DNA from: Vreelandella sp031769195
GTDB taxonomy: Bacteria; Pseudomonadota; Gammaproteobacteria; Pseudomonadales; Halomonadaceae
Direction: 5' to 3'
Length of the DNA: 64,000 nucleotides
Assembly: GCF_031769195.1 (NCBI RefSeq)
Contig: NZ_JAVHNP010000004.1
Span: forward strand, 558,001-622,000
How positions within the stretch are numbered: position 1 is the first letter of the stretch; each line of letters opens with the position of its first letter. The notes below the pieces were generated by a model. That model had not been told where the DNA came from. It searched no databases and worked only from the letters and a program-made list of their open reading frames with translations. Both the position numbers and the translations under genes were made by a program. Of this stretch, positions 1-8,829 are shown piece after piece.

Positions 1-238
1 CATGCTGCTGCATCAACGGGTCGACCTGTGGGCTTATAGCGCTGACGTTGCCACATGGATTGCTAACCAGGAAGGGTATCCCAGTGAAATAGTGGTGCCG
101 CTTTATACACTCAGCGAGTCTTATCTATACTTTGCGCTGAACCACGATACAGACCCGCAGCTGGTGGCTCAGCTGCAGCAAGCCTTTGAACGTGTAACCT
201 CCCTTTCAGTGGCCGTACAGGCAGGTAGCGATGGTTAA
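1..238 (+). CDS. Family 3 solute-binding protein, C-terminal part (5' end outside window)
   Basis: The open frame is already running at the first base and ends at TAA 236-238, so only about the last 78 codons are visible. The residues resemble the C-terminal lobe of periplasmic family 3 (SBP_bac_3) solute-binding proteins: a stretch predicting the trapped-ligand lobe (VDLWAYSADVA) followed by a YFALNHDTDPQLV block and an amphipathic last helix, a pattern seen in ABC-independent sensor-type binding proteins. It overlaps the next binding-protein gene by 8 bp, so the two are almost certainly co-transcribed and translationally coupled. The methionine at position 2 is internal rather than a start. 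The ligand is unknown. Confidence 0.6.
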   Translation, partial: MLLHQRVDLWAYSADVATWIANQEGYPSEIVVPLYTLSESYLYFALNHDTDPQLVAQLQQAFERVTSLSVAVQAGSDG

Positions 239-968
239 ACAGCCGCTCACCTCATCAAAGCCTTATTGGCTACTTGTTGCGCTCGGCGTGTTGCTGGTAA
301 ACCAACCCAGCACCCCTGTCCGTGCACAAACGCCGCCTCTGACGATTAATACCGAGGAGTACCCTCCGTTTAATTATCAAAACGCGCAGGGGGTCGTGGT
401 CGGCATTGCGACTCAGCAACTGCGTAATGCGCTGCACCATGCCGGTATCGATGCTACCTTCCGGCTACGTCCTTGGGCACGCGCCTACACCGAGGCGAAG
501 CTGCGAGAACATCACTGTGTCTACTCCACTACCCGAACCGCTGAAAGAGAGCAGCAGTTTCATTGGGTAGGGCCGCTGGTGATTAATGAGTGGTCTGCTT
601 TTGGCCTTGTTGAGCGGCAGTTAAATGTGTCGCAGCTTAGCGAGTTGCATGCGTGGCGGGTGGGCAGTTTTCGTGAAGATGCCGTAGGAGACTACGTCAG
701 CCAACAAGGTATTGACGTTTTACGTGCGCCCACCGAGCGAGAAAACATGGCCCGATTGGCCGCAGGGCTGCTAGATGTGATTGTGACAGGCAGAGCCACA
801 GGCGAGTATTTTGCCCAGGAACAGGCCCTTGCGATGGAACACTTATTCACTTTTTATTACGCGCCGCTTTATCTTGCCTGCCACCCTAGCATTGAACGCA
901 GCCTCATTGAGCGGCTTCAGTCTCATCTGGATACGCCGCCCCCCTCTTATCAGGAGCTATGGCCTTGA
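231..968 (+). CDS. Periplasmic solute-binding protein, family 3 (SBP_bac_3)
   Basis: A 245-residue protein with a signal peptide (hydrophobic core about residues 14-26, likely cleavage near VRA-QT at 32). The mature part begins with the family 3 pattern TINTEEYPPFNY and continues through a two-lobe binding domain (CVYSTTRTAEREQQFHWVGP, then GSFREDAVGDYV). This family binds polar amino acids or similar small molecules in the periplasm. No ABC permease or ATPase is next to it. Instead it is sandwiched between another binding protein (8-bp overlap) and a membrane diguanylate cyclase (10-bp overlap), which points to a sensory rather than transport role. The start ATG at 231 follows AGGT at a fair distance. 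Confidence 0.8.
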   Translation: MVKQPLTSSKPYWLLVALGVLLVNQPSTPVRAQTPPLTINTEEYPPFNYQNAQGVVVGIATQQLRNALHHAGIDATFRLRPWARAYTEAKLREHHCVYSTTRTAEREQQFHWVGPLVINEWSAFGLVERQLNVSQLSELHAWRVGSFREDAVGDYVSQQGIDVLRAPTERENMARLAAGLLDVIVTGRATGEYFAQEQALAMEHLFTFYYAPLYLACHPSIERSLIERLQSHLDTPPPSYQELWP

Positions 969-2230
969 GCGCTGCTAAGCCCTCTCTCGCCAGTGGCCGT
1001 TTAACGCTCAAACAGGCGTTATTAACGCTGCTTATTGCGATTGTCATTAGCTTGGTGGCGGGCAGCATTGAACTTCTCGGGCATGCTAGCAGCATGCGTG
1101 AAGACGTTCAGAAACGTACTCTGCAGCAGTTAGCGATTGTAAACGGCGCGGCCGCTGAAGCTGCGTTTCAGCTTAACCCTGACCTTGCCCATCAAATCGC
1201 TTTTGGCCTATTTAGTAATAGCGAAATATCCCAAGTCGCCATCCGGGACGATTTTGGCCGTGCCCTAGCAGAGTTCTATCCCACCACCCCGCTGCCCTCC
1301 AGTTGGCTGAGCCAACGGCTCTTTGGGGATATCGTGTCGCATGAAATGCCGCTGCGCTATTACATGGGCAGCGAAGCCCCCGAGACCACGGTGGGTGAAA
1401 TAGCCCTCTCATTGGATACGGTGTACCTCACCCGAGAGTTCTTAGCACGTGGCTACGCCATAGTGGCGCGCAGCGTTTTGGAAGCATTTCTACTCAGTGG
1501 CTTGGTCATTGCGCTGTTTCACATCTTTATTACGCGCCCACTGCTAAAGGTGCACGCGGCTATCACCCAGACGGACCCCACTCGCCCTGGCCAGTGGCCA
1601 AAGCCCACTCTCAAAGGGCATCACGATGATGAATTGGGTCATTTGGTAGAGAGCTTGGATCACCTGTTGAATGCTTTCCAATCAGGCTTAGAGCAGCGCG
1701 ACCACTTGCATCAGCTTTCCCAGTATGACGGTTTGACCGGCGTGGCAAACCGTCGTCACTTCGATATGTTTATGGCCCAGCAGTGGCAATGGGCAAGCCG
1801 GGCCAAACGGCCACTATCGGTTATTTTTATTGATATCGATAACTTTAAAGAGTTTAACGACCACTATGGCCACGCGATGGGCGACGACACGCTGCGTGCG
1901 GTCGCCTCCGCGTTAAATCAGTGTGTTGATGCTAACAGAGACCTATTGGCGCGCTACGGCGGTGAAGAGTTTATCTGCGTACTGCCTGGAAAAGATGAGA
2001 CTGAAGCAGCTCGGGTTGCCCAATGCCTGCGCCAATCGGTGCTCTCTCTTGCCATCCCTCACGCTTACTCCAGCACCCATTCACACTTAACGGCAAGTAT
2101 GGGTGTGGCCACCATGTCTCCTTTCAAACCATTAAGTGCAGATGACCTGCTTAATCTAGCCGACCAACAGCTTTACTTAGCTAAACGGCGTGGACGCAAC
2201 CGTATTGAGATACACGAACGCCCGGCATAG
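959..2230 (+). CDS. Membrane-bound diguanylate cyclase (GGDEF) with periplasmic sensor region
   Basis: This 423-residue protein has a first membrane helix at about residues 17-38, a periplasmic region of about 130 residues, a second helix at about 171-191, a HAMP-like linker, and a C-terminal GGDEF domain with the active motif GGEEF at 334-338. The domain also shows DGLTGVANRRHF and FIDIDNFKEFND, so it should make cyclic di-GMP from two GTP. The inhibitory I-site RxxD is not conserved (ANRD at that place), suggesting no product inhibition. The gene overlaps the binding-protein gene before it, which suggests ligand-responsive cyclic di-GMP signalling. AGGAG lies only 2 nt before ATG 959, so the in-frame TTG at 965 is an alternative start. 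Confidence 0.9.
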   Translation: MALSAAKPSLASGRLTLKQALLTLLIAIVISLVAGSIELLGHASSMREDVQKRTLQQLAIVNGAAAEAAFQLNPDLAHQIAFGLFSNSEISQVAIRDDFGRALAEFYPTTPLPSSWLSQRLFGDIVSHEMPLRYYMGSEAPETTVGEIALSLDTVYLTREFLARGYAIVARSVLEAFLLSGLVIALFHIFITRPLLKVHAAITQTDPTRPGQWPKPTLKGHHDDELGHLVESLDHLLNAFQSGLEQRDHLHQLSQYDGLTGVANRRHFDMFMAQQWQWASRAKRPLSVIFIDIDNFKEFNDHYGHAMGDDTLRAVASALNQCVDANRDLLARYGGEEFICVLPGKDETEAARVAQCLRQSVLSLAIPHAYSSTHSHLTASMGVATMSPFKPLSADDLLNLADQQLYLAKRRGRNRIEIHERPA

Positions 2231-2245
2231 CCGGGCGTTCGTGTA
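2211..2245. terminator. Perfect 16-bp hairpin at the end of the GGDEF gene
   Basis: The arms 2211-2226 and 2230-2245 are perfect inverted repeats (core GAACGCCCGGC / GCCGGGCGTTC) around a 3-nt loop, and the stop codon of the cyclase lies in the loop and right arm. Neither strand has a clear T-run after the stem, so it is not a textbook intrinsic terminator. It sits exactly between two convergent genes and probably protects or ends both transcripts. Confidence 0.6.
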
Positions 2246-2264
2246 GGCTTCCATCAGCGCTGCG

Positions 2265-2411
2265 TTACAGCAGCCAGTGGGCAATGACGGCTGAAACGCC
2301 CACTACCATCGCTGTCACGACGGCAACGGTAACCACTCGGTCTAGCCAGCGGTCAAAGGCAACCCCCTTAGGCTGCCGACGCGTTGCTCCGTGACGTCCC
2401 TGTCGAGCCAT
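2265..2411 (-). CDS. Small single-span membrane protein (48 aa) downstream of BCCT transporter
   Basis: A 48-codon frame that starts at ATG 2411 and stops at 2265. It has a basic N-terminus (MARQGRHGATRRQPKG), an amphipathic stretch FDRWLDRVV and one hydrophobic helix (about residues 27-46) ending HWLL. It starts 44 bp after the stop of the BCCT transporter on the same strand, so it should be co-transcribed. A good ribosome site (GAGGAA) lies further up and is best placed for a five-codon frame METAC whose stop overlaps the ATG (TAATG). This suggests either translational coupling or a frameshifted longer N-terminus. I do not recognise a named family. The Arg-rich-plus-one-helix architecture and position suggest an accessory subunit of the transporter (inference). 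Confidence 0.6.
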   Translation of the reverse strand: MARQGRHGATRRQPKGVAFDRWLDRVVTVAVVTAMVVGVSAVIAHWLL

Positions 2412-2455
2412 TAGCACGCTGTTTCCATAGGTGCTTCCTCTGTCGAAGCCGTTGT

Positions 2456-4081
2456 TTAGCTATTAATGCGCCGATTCACTACGCTGGGCGCACGGCGTAG
2501 ACGCTCTTCTTCCCCTAACTGCTCCGCCTCAAAGGCATCAGCACCCACTGGGGTTTCGCCGTGGCGACGGTAGAGCTGGGTCAACATCGCTTTACGATCC
2601 GCGCGCAGTTCACGCACCAGCACAATGACCATCATATACAGAATAAAGGTAAACGGCAGCGCTGACAGCACCGCTGCAGACTGCAGCCCAGAGAGGCCGC
2701 CAGCCACAATCAGCGTTAGGCAAATCGCGGCAATCAGTACACCCCACACCACGCGTTTATAGAGCGGTGGATTGATAGACCCATTATCGGTCATTTGCGC
2801 CACGATGTACGAAGCAGAATCGGCAGACGTCACCAAAAAGATAAAAATCAGCATCATCGCCACCACCGACAACACGCCTGAGAATGGCATCAAGTCAAAC
2901 ATCTCAAATAGTGCGACGGTAATATTTGCTTCGGTAGCCGCAGCAAGACCGACGTCTGTACCGTTCAGCTCTAGATTCAGCGCCGCACCGCCAAATACGC
3001 CGATCCACAAGCACGCCAAAAGCGGCGGTACAAACAGCACCCCAAACACGTACTCTTTAATCGTACGCCCGCGAGACACCCGCGCGACAAAAGTGCCCAC
3101 AAACGGCGACCAAGCAATGACCCACGCCCAGTAAAAGATCGTCCAACTGCTGGCCCATTGATTATCACTGTAGGGAGAAATCCGCAGGCTCATGCCAATA
3201 AAGTTCTGCAGATAGTCACCAATGCCCAGGGTAATAGTCTCTAAGATAGCAATGGTAGGACCGGTTACCAGCACATACAGCATTAAACCAATACACAGCA
3301 CCATGTTTAAATTAGACAGGCGTTTAATGCCTTTGTCCAAGCCAGACCACGTCGACGCCATGTAGGCACAGAACATCACAAATAGAATGACAAACTGCCA
3401 TAAACCATTTTCTGGCAGACCAAAGACCGCATTCAGGCCGCCATTCATTTGTAATACGCCAAGCCCTAGCGATGTCGCCACTCCCATAACAGTCGCCACC
3501 ACGGCAAACACGTCTAACCAGGAGGCATAGGGACGCACACGGGGATGCTTCGCCGTCACCGAAGAGAGCACGGAAGATACCAAGCCCGCCTGCCCCTTAC
3601 GGAACTGGAAGTAGGCAATAATCAGCCCCACCACGGAAAACGCCGCCCACTGATGAATCCCCCAGTTAAAGTAGCTGTACTGGATGGCATAGCGCGCAGC
3701 CGCTTCGCTTTCAGCTGGCACATCGCCGTAAGGCGGATTTATATAGTGTGTCATGGGTTCTGCCATGCCGTAAAACACCAGCCCTACCCCGAAGCCTGCT
3801 GCCAATAGCATGCTGATCCACGAAAAGAAGCTGTAACTTGGCGTGCTGTCCTGAGGCCCCAGGCGCACCTTGCCGTATTTACTCAGCGCCAAGCCGATCA
3901 AGAACACCACAAAACCGAAAACAGAGAAAAGATAGAACCAGCCAAAAAGCTCAGTAATGGTGACCAGCGCCGCTTCAGCAGCATTACCAAACGCAACTGG
4001 AAACGAGGCACCCACAATTACCAAGCCAAAAATAATAATCGTCGATGCGATAAACACCGACTTACCTCCATGGTTTGTCAT
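2456..4081 (-). CDS. BCCT family transporter (betaine/choline/carnitine type)
   Basis: A 541-residue protein with about 12 membrane helices and the hallmark BCCT region: FYWAWVIAWSPFVGTFVARVSRGRTIKEYV, seen here in pieces (FYWAWVIAWSPFVG, then ARVSRGRTIKEYVFG), and GMAEPMTHY near the N-terminus. BCCT carriers take up glycine betaine, choline, carnitine or ectoine with Na+ or H+, which fits a halophile. The short C-terminal tail (about 35 residues) is rich in E and R, but shorter than the osmosensing tails of BetP. No bet genes lie near, so the substrate is open. AGGGTGGT precedes ATG 4081. The small membrane protein at 2265-2411 follows in the same transcript. Confidence 0.93.
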   Translation of the reverse strand: MTNHGGKSVFIASTIIIFGLVIVGASFPVAFGNAAEAALVTITELFGWFYLFSVFGFVVFLIGLALSKYGKVRLGPQDSTPSYSFFSWISMLLAAGFGVGLVFYGMAEPMTHYINPPYGDVPAESEAAARYAIQYSYFNWGIHQWAAFSVVGLIIAYFQFRKGQAGLVSSVLSSVTAKHPRVRPYASWLDVFAVVATVMGVATSLGLGVLQMNGGLNAVFGLPENGLWQFVILFVMFCAYMASTWSGLDKGIKRLSNLNMVLCIGLMLYVLVTGPTIAILETITLGIGDYLQNFIGMSLRISPYSDNQWASSWTIFYWAWVIAWSPFVGTFVARVSRGRTIKEYVFGVLFVPPLLACLWIGVFGGAALNLELNGTDVGLAAATEANITVALFEMFDLMPFSGVLSVVAMMLIFIFLVTSADSASYIVAQMTDNGSINPPLYKRVVWGVLIAAICLTLIVAGGLSGLQSAAVLSALPFTFILYMMVIVLVRELRADRKAMLTQLYRRHGETPVGADAFEAEQLGEEERLRRAPSVVNRRINS

Positions 4082-4361
4082 AGCACCACCCTGGTTAATG
4101 AATAAATGGGTTCGTAAAAGCGTTCATGTATAAAACACAAGCTAATAAAACGTTAGCCCATAAAATTAGCGTATTGAAAGAGCACCTATTATTAGTGCAC
4201 TTACTTAAATCCTAACATCCAAGGCTAGCAACCGCATGTTAAGGGCTTAATACACAAAAATTAGAGATGACTAATGGAAAGACAATAGTCGGTAAAAAGA
4301 AGCAGTGAACTTGCACGCTCAGCTATGTTCCAATGATGGCATACGAATGATGGAGGCTCTC

Positions 4362-4715
4362 ATGCCACAGATGAACCGCGAACAACGTAACGCCGCTTGG
4401 CAAGCAGCTAATCAGTGGCGCGCCAGAGCGGCACAAACCCAGCCTAACGGTGTGATGGGTAGCGTTAAGCTGCTGTTCACGTGGCTTGCCTTCGGTGCTC
4501 TAATGATTGTTGGTGTCGTATTGGGGCTATTTTTCTTGCTGATTGGCTGGGCGATGATGCCGTTTGTGCGCCACAAGATGAAAAAGCGTATGGAACAGAT
4601 GCGCGCTGATAACGCTCAGGATATTGGCGGCGGTTACGCTGGCGAGCAGCCATCCAGGCAGCATGACGCGTTAGAAGGCAGCTACGAAGTGAAAGACGAA
4701 CCCCGCCGCCACTAA
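4362..4715 (+). CDS. Small two-helix membrane protein, function unknown
   Basis: The frame is open from 4305, but GGAGG at 4352-4356 places the start at ATG 4362, giving 117 residues (MPQMNREQRNAAWQ...). The protein has a charged N-terminal helix, a hydrophobic hairpin at about residues 35-70 (LLFTWLAFGALMIVGVV, then FFLLIGWAMM), and a hydrophilic basic tail (HKMKKRMEQM) followed by a Gly-rich and charged end. I do not recognise a function. It is divergent from the BCCT gene and its stop overlaps the stop of the convergent AEC permease gene by 4 bp. Confidence 0.65.
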   Translation: MPQMNREQRNAAWQAANQWRARAAQTQPNGVMGSVKLLFTWLAFGALMIVGVVLGLFFLLIGWAMMPFVRHKMKKRMEQMRADNAQDIGGGYAGEQPSRQHDALEGSYEVKDEPRRH

Positions 4716-5605
4716 GGCGGCGGCTGAATCCAGGCAAAGGCAGCGGCCAGTGTTAGCGGCATGACAATCAAGCTGCCTAAATTGCCAATTAGCACCAGCG
4801 AAGCGACCTTGTGCGGAGCCAGCTTATACTGCTCCGCCACCAGGTAGTTAAGCACCGCTGGCGGTAGTGCAGCAAACACAAGTAGAACGGCGGTTTGCAG
4901 CGAGTTAAGTGGCAGTAGCCACATCAACGGTAAGGCAATAACGAGTCCTGAAAGCGGGCAGAGCACAGCCCCAAGAAGCCCCGTTCGCCAATCGCTAAAA
5001 TCAATTTCTAAAAGACGTACGCCCAGTGCAAATAGCATCAGCGGAATGCAGACACCGCCCAGCATATGCATGGCCTCTAACAGCCAGCCAGGAAGCGCCA
5101 CCCCCGCCACGTTAACCAACAATCCCGCGACGCTGGCGGCCACAATCGGCATGCGCAGCATCCGCCACAGCGAGGTGCGCGGGTCTAACATATAGAGCCC
5201 CACTGAGAAGTGCAGCAGCATCTCGACAATAAACACCACCACCGCAGCGGGAAGCGCTTCCGGCCCAAAAGCCAGCACCAGCAGCGGCACACCCATGTTG
5301 CCAGAGTTATTGAACATCATTGGCGGTAAGAAGACTTTGCTATCCAGCGAAAGCCACTTCACTACTGGCCAGAGCACCAACCCTGACCCCAGCACCACCA
5401 CGGCAGCAGCCGTGGCCAGCCACGCGTACTCAGCAAGCGGCGCTTGGCGGTCAGCCAGAACGGCAAACACAAGCAGTGGAACAAAGAGCTCCATATTGAG
5501 GGTGTTTAAACTGCGAATATCAGGAGTTCGGAAACGCCCGTAGGCGGCACCGCTACCCGCAATTAAAAACACTGGCAGCAGTGTGGCTAAAATTTGCCCA
5601 ATCAT
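4712..5605 (-). CDS. AEC family (auxin efflux carrier-type) permease
   Basis: A 297-residue, strongly hydrophobic protein with about 10 predicted helices in two repeats, starting MIGQILATLLPVFLIAGSGAAYGR, of which MIGQILATLLPVF and AYGRFRTPD fit the AEC N-terminus. The conserved N-P/N-N region appears as MMFNNSGNMGVPLLVLAFG, matching the substrate-site loop NNSGNMGVPL typical of the family. Bacterial AEC proteins carry malate, other dicarboxylates or amino-acid derivatives, and the substrate cannot be told here. It is a single-gene unit. Confidence 0.88.
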   Translation of the reverse strand: MIGQILATLLPVFLIAGSGAAYGRFRTPDIRSLNTLNMELFVPLLVFAVLADRQAPLAEYAWLATAAAVVVLGSGLVLWPVVKWLSLDSKVFLPPMMFNNSGNMGVPLLVLAFGPEALPAAVVVFIVEMLLHFSVGLYMLDPRTSLWRMLRMPIVAASVAGLLVNVAGVALPGWLLEAMHMLGGVCIPLMLFALGVRLLEIDFSDWRTGLLGAVLCPLSGLVIALPLMWLLPLNSLQTAVLLVFAALPPAVLNYLVAEQYKLAPHKVASLVLIGNLGSLIVMPLTLAAAFAWIQPPP

Positions 5606-5764
5606 CGGCGTACTACCTCAGTCGGCAGCAGCATAGGGGGGTGGGTGCACATTCCTTCGTCCTTATTGTTATCAGTATTACGCGTTTTACTAGGTGCTAC
5701 GAGCGTATTAGGCGCTGCGAGCATCCATCAGTTGTTAACAGGCTAGCTTTCTACCGATGCTACT

Positions 5765-5793
5765 GAAAAATGCCCTGCAGGCCAATCAGGGCT
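5765..5793 (-). terminator. Intrinsic terminator overlapping the glnE stop
   Basis: Read on the minus strand, GCCCTG (5792-5787) pairs with CAGGGC (5777-5772) and is followed by ATTTTT. The stop codon of glnE (5788-5786) lies in the stem and loop, so transcription ends immediately after the coding region. Confidence 0.75.
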
Positions 5794-8776
5794 CAAGAAA
5801 ACGTTGCCAAAGTGAGGTGACCACTCGGCGGTGCTCAGCAAATTCGCTGACCCGCCCCAGCGCTTTTTCACCGGTTAATGCCGCCCGGTGGGTGCGGCTA
5901 CGATAGGCCAGATAGGCCTCGCGAAGCTGCTCGGCTTCCGCTGAGGTGATATGGCCACTCTCTGCCAAGGTCTCCAAAATGCGAATATTATCGCTGTAGG
6001 TCATCAGCGCGGGTGTTTGATGAGAGAGTGCCAACACCGCGTACTGGCAAAGAAATTCAATATCCACCATACCGCCTGCATCGTGCTTCAGGCTAAACGT
6101 GGCGTCTGTGCTGGCATTGTCGCTATCGCCCCGCTCAGACTTGGCGCCCTCGCCTTTCGTGCCCAAATGATCACGCATTTTATGGCGCATGCTGACCACA
6201 TCATCGCGCAGCGCCTGCGGGTCGCGCTCGCGGCGTAAAATAGAGCCACGCAGCTCATCAAATTTGTCGGCCAGCGCCTCACTGCCCGCCACCACCCTGG
6301 CACGCACAAGCGCCTGATGCTCCCAGGTCCAGGCATTTTGGTGCTGATACTCGGCAAATGCGTCTAGCGACGTAACGAGCAGCCCCGCGTTCCCTGACGG
6401 GCGAAGGCGCATATCTACCTCATAGAGGCTGCCTGCTGGGGTCACCGCGGTCAGCAGGTGGATAATGCGCTGCCCCAAACGAGTAAAGAAGACTGGCGTA
6501 TCCAAGGGCCGGGGGCCGTCGGTACTGCCTTTACCGTCGCTATCGTGCAGAAACACTAGATCCAGATCAGAACCGTACCCCAACTCAATGCCACCCAGCT
6601 TACCGTAACCAATAATCAAAAAGGCCGGTTCGCGGTTATTACATCCCGCAGGCGCACCGTGTTTGCGCGTGACATGCTTCCACGCCATCGCAAGCACCGC
6701 GTCTAAAATAACTTCCGCGATATAGGTTAAGTAATCGCTTACTTTCATAAGATGGCGCGTACCAGCCACGTCCGAGGCCGCCACGTGCAGCATCTGCGCA
6801 TGTTTGAATACCCGCAGCGCTTCTAGCTGCGCCTCTTCATCATCTTCAGGTAAACGGTTGAGCGTTTGGCGCAGCTCGTCGGCCAAGCGCGATTTATCGG
6901 CGGGCGTATAAAGCGTATCGGGAGTGAGCAACTCATCCAGCAGGATGGGGTAGCGTGCCAGCTGTTCAGCAATCCAAGGGCTCGCCGAACATAGCCGCAT
7001 CAAGTGCTCTAGGGTATGCGGATTTTCGCGCAGCAGCGCCAGATAGGCCGTACGACGCAGCACGGCTTCGATCAACGGCTGCACCCGTGCCAGCGCCATA
7101 TCCGGCGTATCGCTTTGCGCCACGGCATCCAGTAAAAGCGGCATTAAGGCATCTAAACGCTCAAAACCAATGCGCTGCATGCTTTGCACGGCGCGGGAGT
7201 GATACAGGCTTTTCAAGCGTTTGAGCGCCTTTTCGGGCTCGTTAAACCCCGCCTCATTGAGAAGAGCCTGAGCCTCATCCTCTTCAAGCTCACCGCGCCA
7301 TAGCAACCGCCACTGGGAGAGGCTGGCGTCGCTTTGCTCTTCATCGGCCTCCTCTTCGGGGTCGGCGATCACCGCATCAAAGTGCTGGCGCACCCGCTCG
7401 CGGACTTCATCAAGCGCTGCAATAAGCCCAGGCCAATCATCATAGCCCATGGCGAAGGCGACGCGTTCGCGGTCCTCATCATCACTGGGCAACATCTGGG
7501 TTTGACGATCTTCCAGCGATTGAATCACGTGCTCTAGATCGCGCAAAAAAGCGTAGTCCGGCAGCAGCTCATCCACCACGGCTTGGGGCAACAGCCCAAG
7601 CTCAGGCAAGCGCTTAAGCGCTGTTTGCAAAGACGTCACTTGAAGCTCGGTATCGCGCCCGCCGCGAATCAGCTGAAACGCCTGCACCACGAACTCCACT
7701 TCGCGGATGCCCCCTGGCCCCAGCTTGATATTGCTCTGCATGCCTTTGCGCTTCACTTCGCGGTTAATCATCGCCTTTAGCTCGCGCAGCGACTCAATGG
7801 CCCCGAAATCAAGATAGCGGCGATAGACAAACGGCCGCAGGCTGGCCAATAGCTCATATCCAGCGTCGATATCCCCAGCCACAGGGCGCGCCTTGAGCAT
7901 GGCGTAGCGCTCCCACTCACGGCCTTGGTCTTGATAGTAGCTGGAGAGCATCGAAAAGCTGCCCACCAGAGGCCCGCCGTCGCCCAGCGGGCGCAGGCGC
8001 ATGTCCACTCGGAACACAAAGCCATCCGCCGTCATGGCATCCAGGGCGGCAATCAACCGCTGGCCAAGCTTGGTAAAGTACTCTTGATGCTCAAGCGGTT
8101 TACGGCCGCCCTCAGTCTCGCCTTTTTCAGGGAAGGCGAAAATCAAATCAATATCTGATGAGAGGTTAAGCTCCCCAGCGCCAAGCTTACCCATTCCCAG
8201 TATCACCAGCCGCTGGGGTGAACCATCACTTCGAACGGCGGGCGTGCCCCAGCGAGGGGCGTAAAAGGTTTCCAGCCAGCCAAGCGCCGCCTCTGCGCAC
8301 ACTTCTGCCAGCCAGGAAACCGACTGAGCGGTCTGCCACATAGTGGCCGCCTCAGAGCGGTTGAGGTCTCGCCACACGATGCCCAGCATTCGTGCCCGGC
8401 GAAAACGCCGCAGCGCTCGATGTAAACCGTCTTCGTCCTCGACACCTTCCAAGGCGTCATCCAACCACTGGGTTTGGGTTGCTTTGCTCGGAGCGCTATC
8501 CAACTCCCCGGCGGCATCTAGCTCCGCCAGCCAGTGGGGAAAACGCGCCAGTGTATCGAGAGCAAAGGTAGAAATACTCACCACCCGAGCCAACGCTTCC
8601 CGACGATTCGAGGAGAGCGCTTCCCAACTACTGGAAGGCAGCGGCTGCTTGGTCATTGAGGCGATATTATCCGCCTGACTCAGGGCCTCGCTAAGACGCT
8701 GATGCGCCTGAGCGGCCATCGGCGCAAGCGCTTTAGGAAGCGTGTCCGTGGGGAATAACGCATCGTTAGTCTGCAT
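5786..8776 (-). CDS. glnE: Bifunctional glutamine synthetase adenylyltransferase/adenylyl-removing enzyme
   Basis: A protein of about 996 residues that adds AMP to, or removes it from, glutamine synthetase in response to PII. It shows both duplicated nucleotidyltransferase motifs: GMGKLGAGELNLSSDIDL at about residues 190-210 (N-terminal, deadenylylation half) and GYGKLGGIELGYGSDLDL at about 722-742 (C-terminal, adenylylation half). The signature GPGGIREVEF and its C-terminal counterpart DAGGMVDIEF follow each. Length matches the family. The longer frame from GTG 8782 is possible, but GAGAGG sits 5 nt before ATG 8776. A terminator follows directly. Confidence 0.97.
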   Translation of the reverse strand: MQTNDALFPTDTLPKALAPMAAQAHQRLSEALSQADNIASMTKQPLPSSSWEALSSNRREALARVVSISTFALDTLARFPHWLAELDAAGELDSAPSKATQTQWLDDALEGVEDEDGLHRALRRFRRARMLGIVWRDLNRSEAATMWQTAQSVSWLAEVCAEAALGWLETFYAPRWGTPAVRSDGSPQRLVILGMGKLGAGELNLSSDIDLIFAFPEKGETEGGRKPLEHQEYFTKLGQRLIAALDAMTADGFVFRVDMRLRPLGDGGPLVGSFSMLSSYYQDQGREWERYAMLKARPVAGDIDAGYELLASLRPFVYRRYLDFGAIESLRELKAMINREVKRKGMQSNIKLGPGGIREVEFVVQAFQLIRGGRDTELQVTSLQTALKRLPELGLLPQAVVDELLPDYAFLRDLEHVIQSLEDRQTQMLPSDDEDRERVAFAMGYDDWPGLIAALDEVRERVRQHFDAVIADPEEEADEEQSDASLSQWRLLWRGELEEDEAQALLNEAGFNEPEKALKRLKSLYHSRAVQSMQRIGFERLDALMPLLLDAVAQSDTPDMALARVQPLIEAVLRRTAYLALLRENPHTLEHLMRLCSASPWIAEQLARYPILLDELLTPDTLYTPADKSRLADELRQTLNRLPEDDEEAQLEALRVFKHAQMLHVAASDVAGTRHLMKVSDYLTYIAEVILDAVLAMAWKHVTRKHGAPAGCNNREPAFLIIGYGKLGGIELGYGSDLDLVFLHDSDGKGSTDGPRPLDTPVFFTRLGQRIIHLLTAVTPAGSLYEVDMRLRPSGNAGLLVTSLDAFAEYQHQNAWTWEHQALVRARVVAGSEALADKFDELRGSILRRERDPQALRDDVVSMRHKMRDHLGTKGEGAKSERGDSDNASTDATFSLKHDAGGMVDIEFLCQYAVLALSHQTPALMTYSDNIRILETLAESGHITSAEAEQLREAYLAYRSRTHRAALTGEKALGRVSEFAEHRRVVTSLWQRFLEP

Positions 8777-8829
8777 AAGCACCTCTCTGCCAAGCGCCGG
8801 TGGTGATAATTAAGGACATCTCGGGGCAG

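Noticed and set aside
8203..8517. Antisense open frame of about 100 codons inside glnE
   Set aside because: Long antisense or shifted frames are common in GC-rich genes. This one has no ribosome site or family similarity, and glnE is clearly the coding frame. The same reasoning removed frames inside polA, fabY, tmcA and the asmA-like gene.
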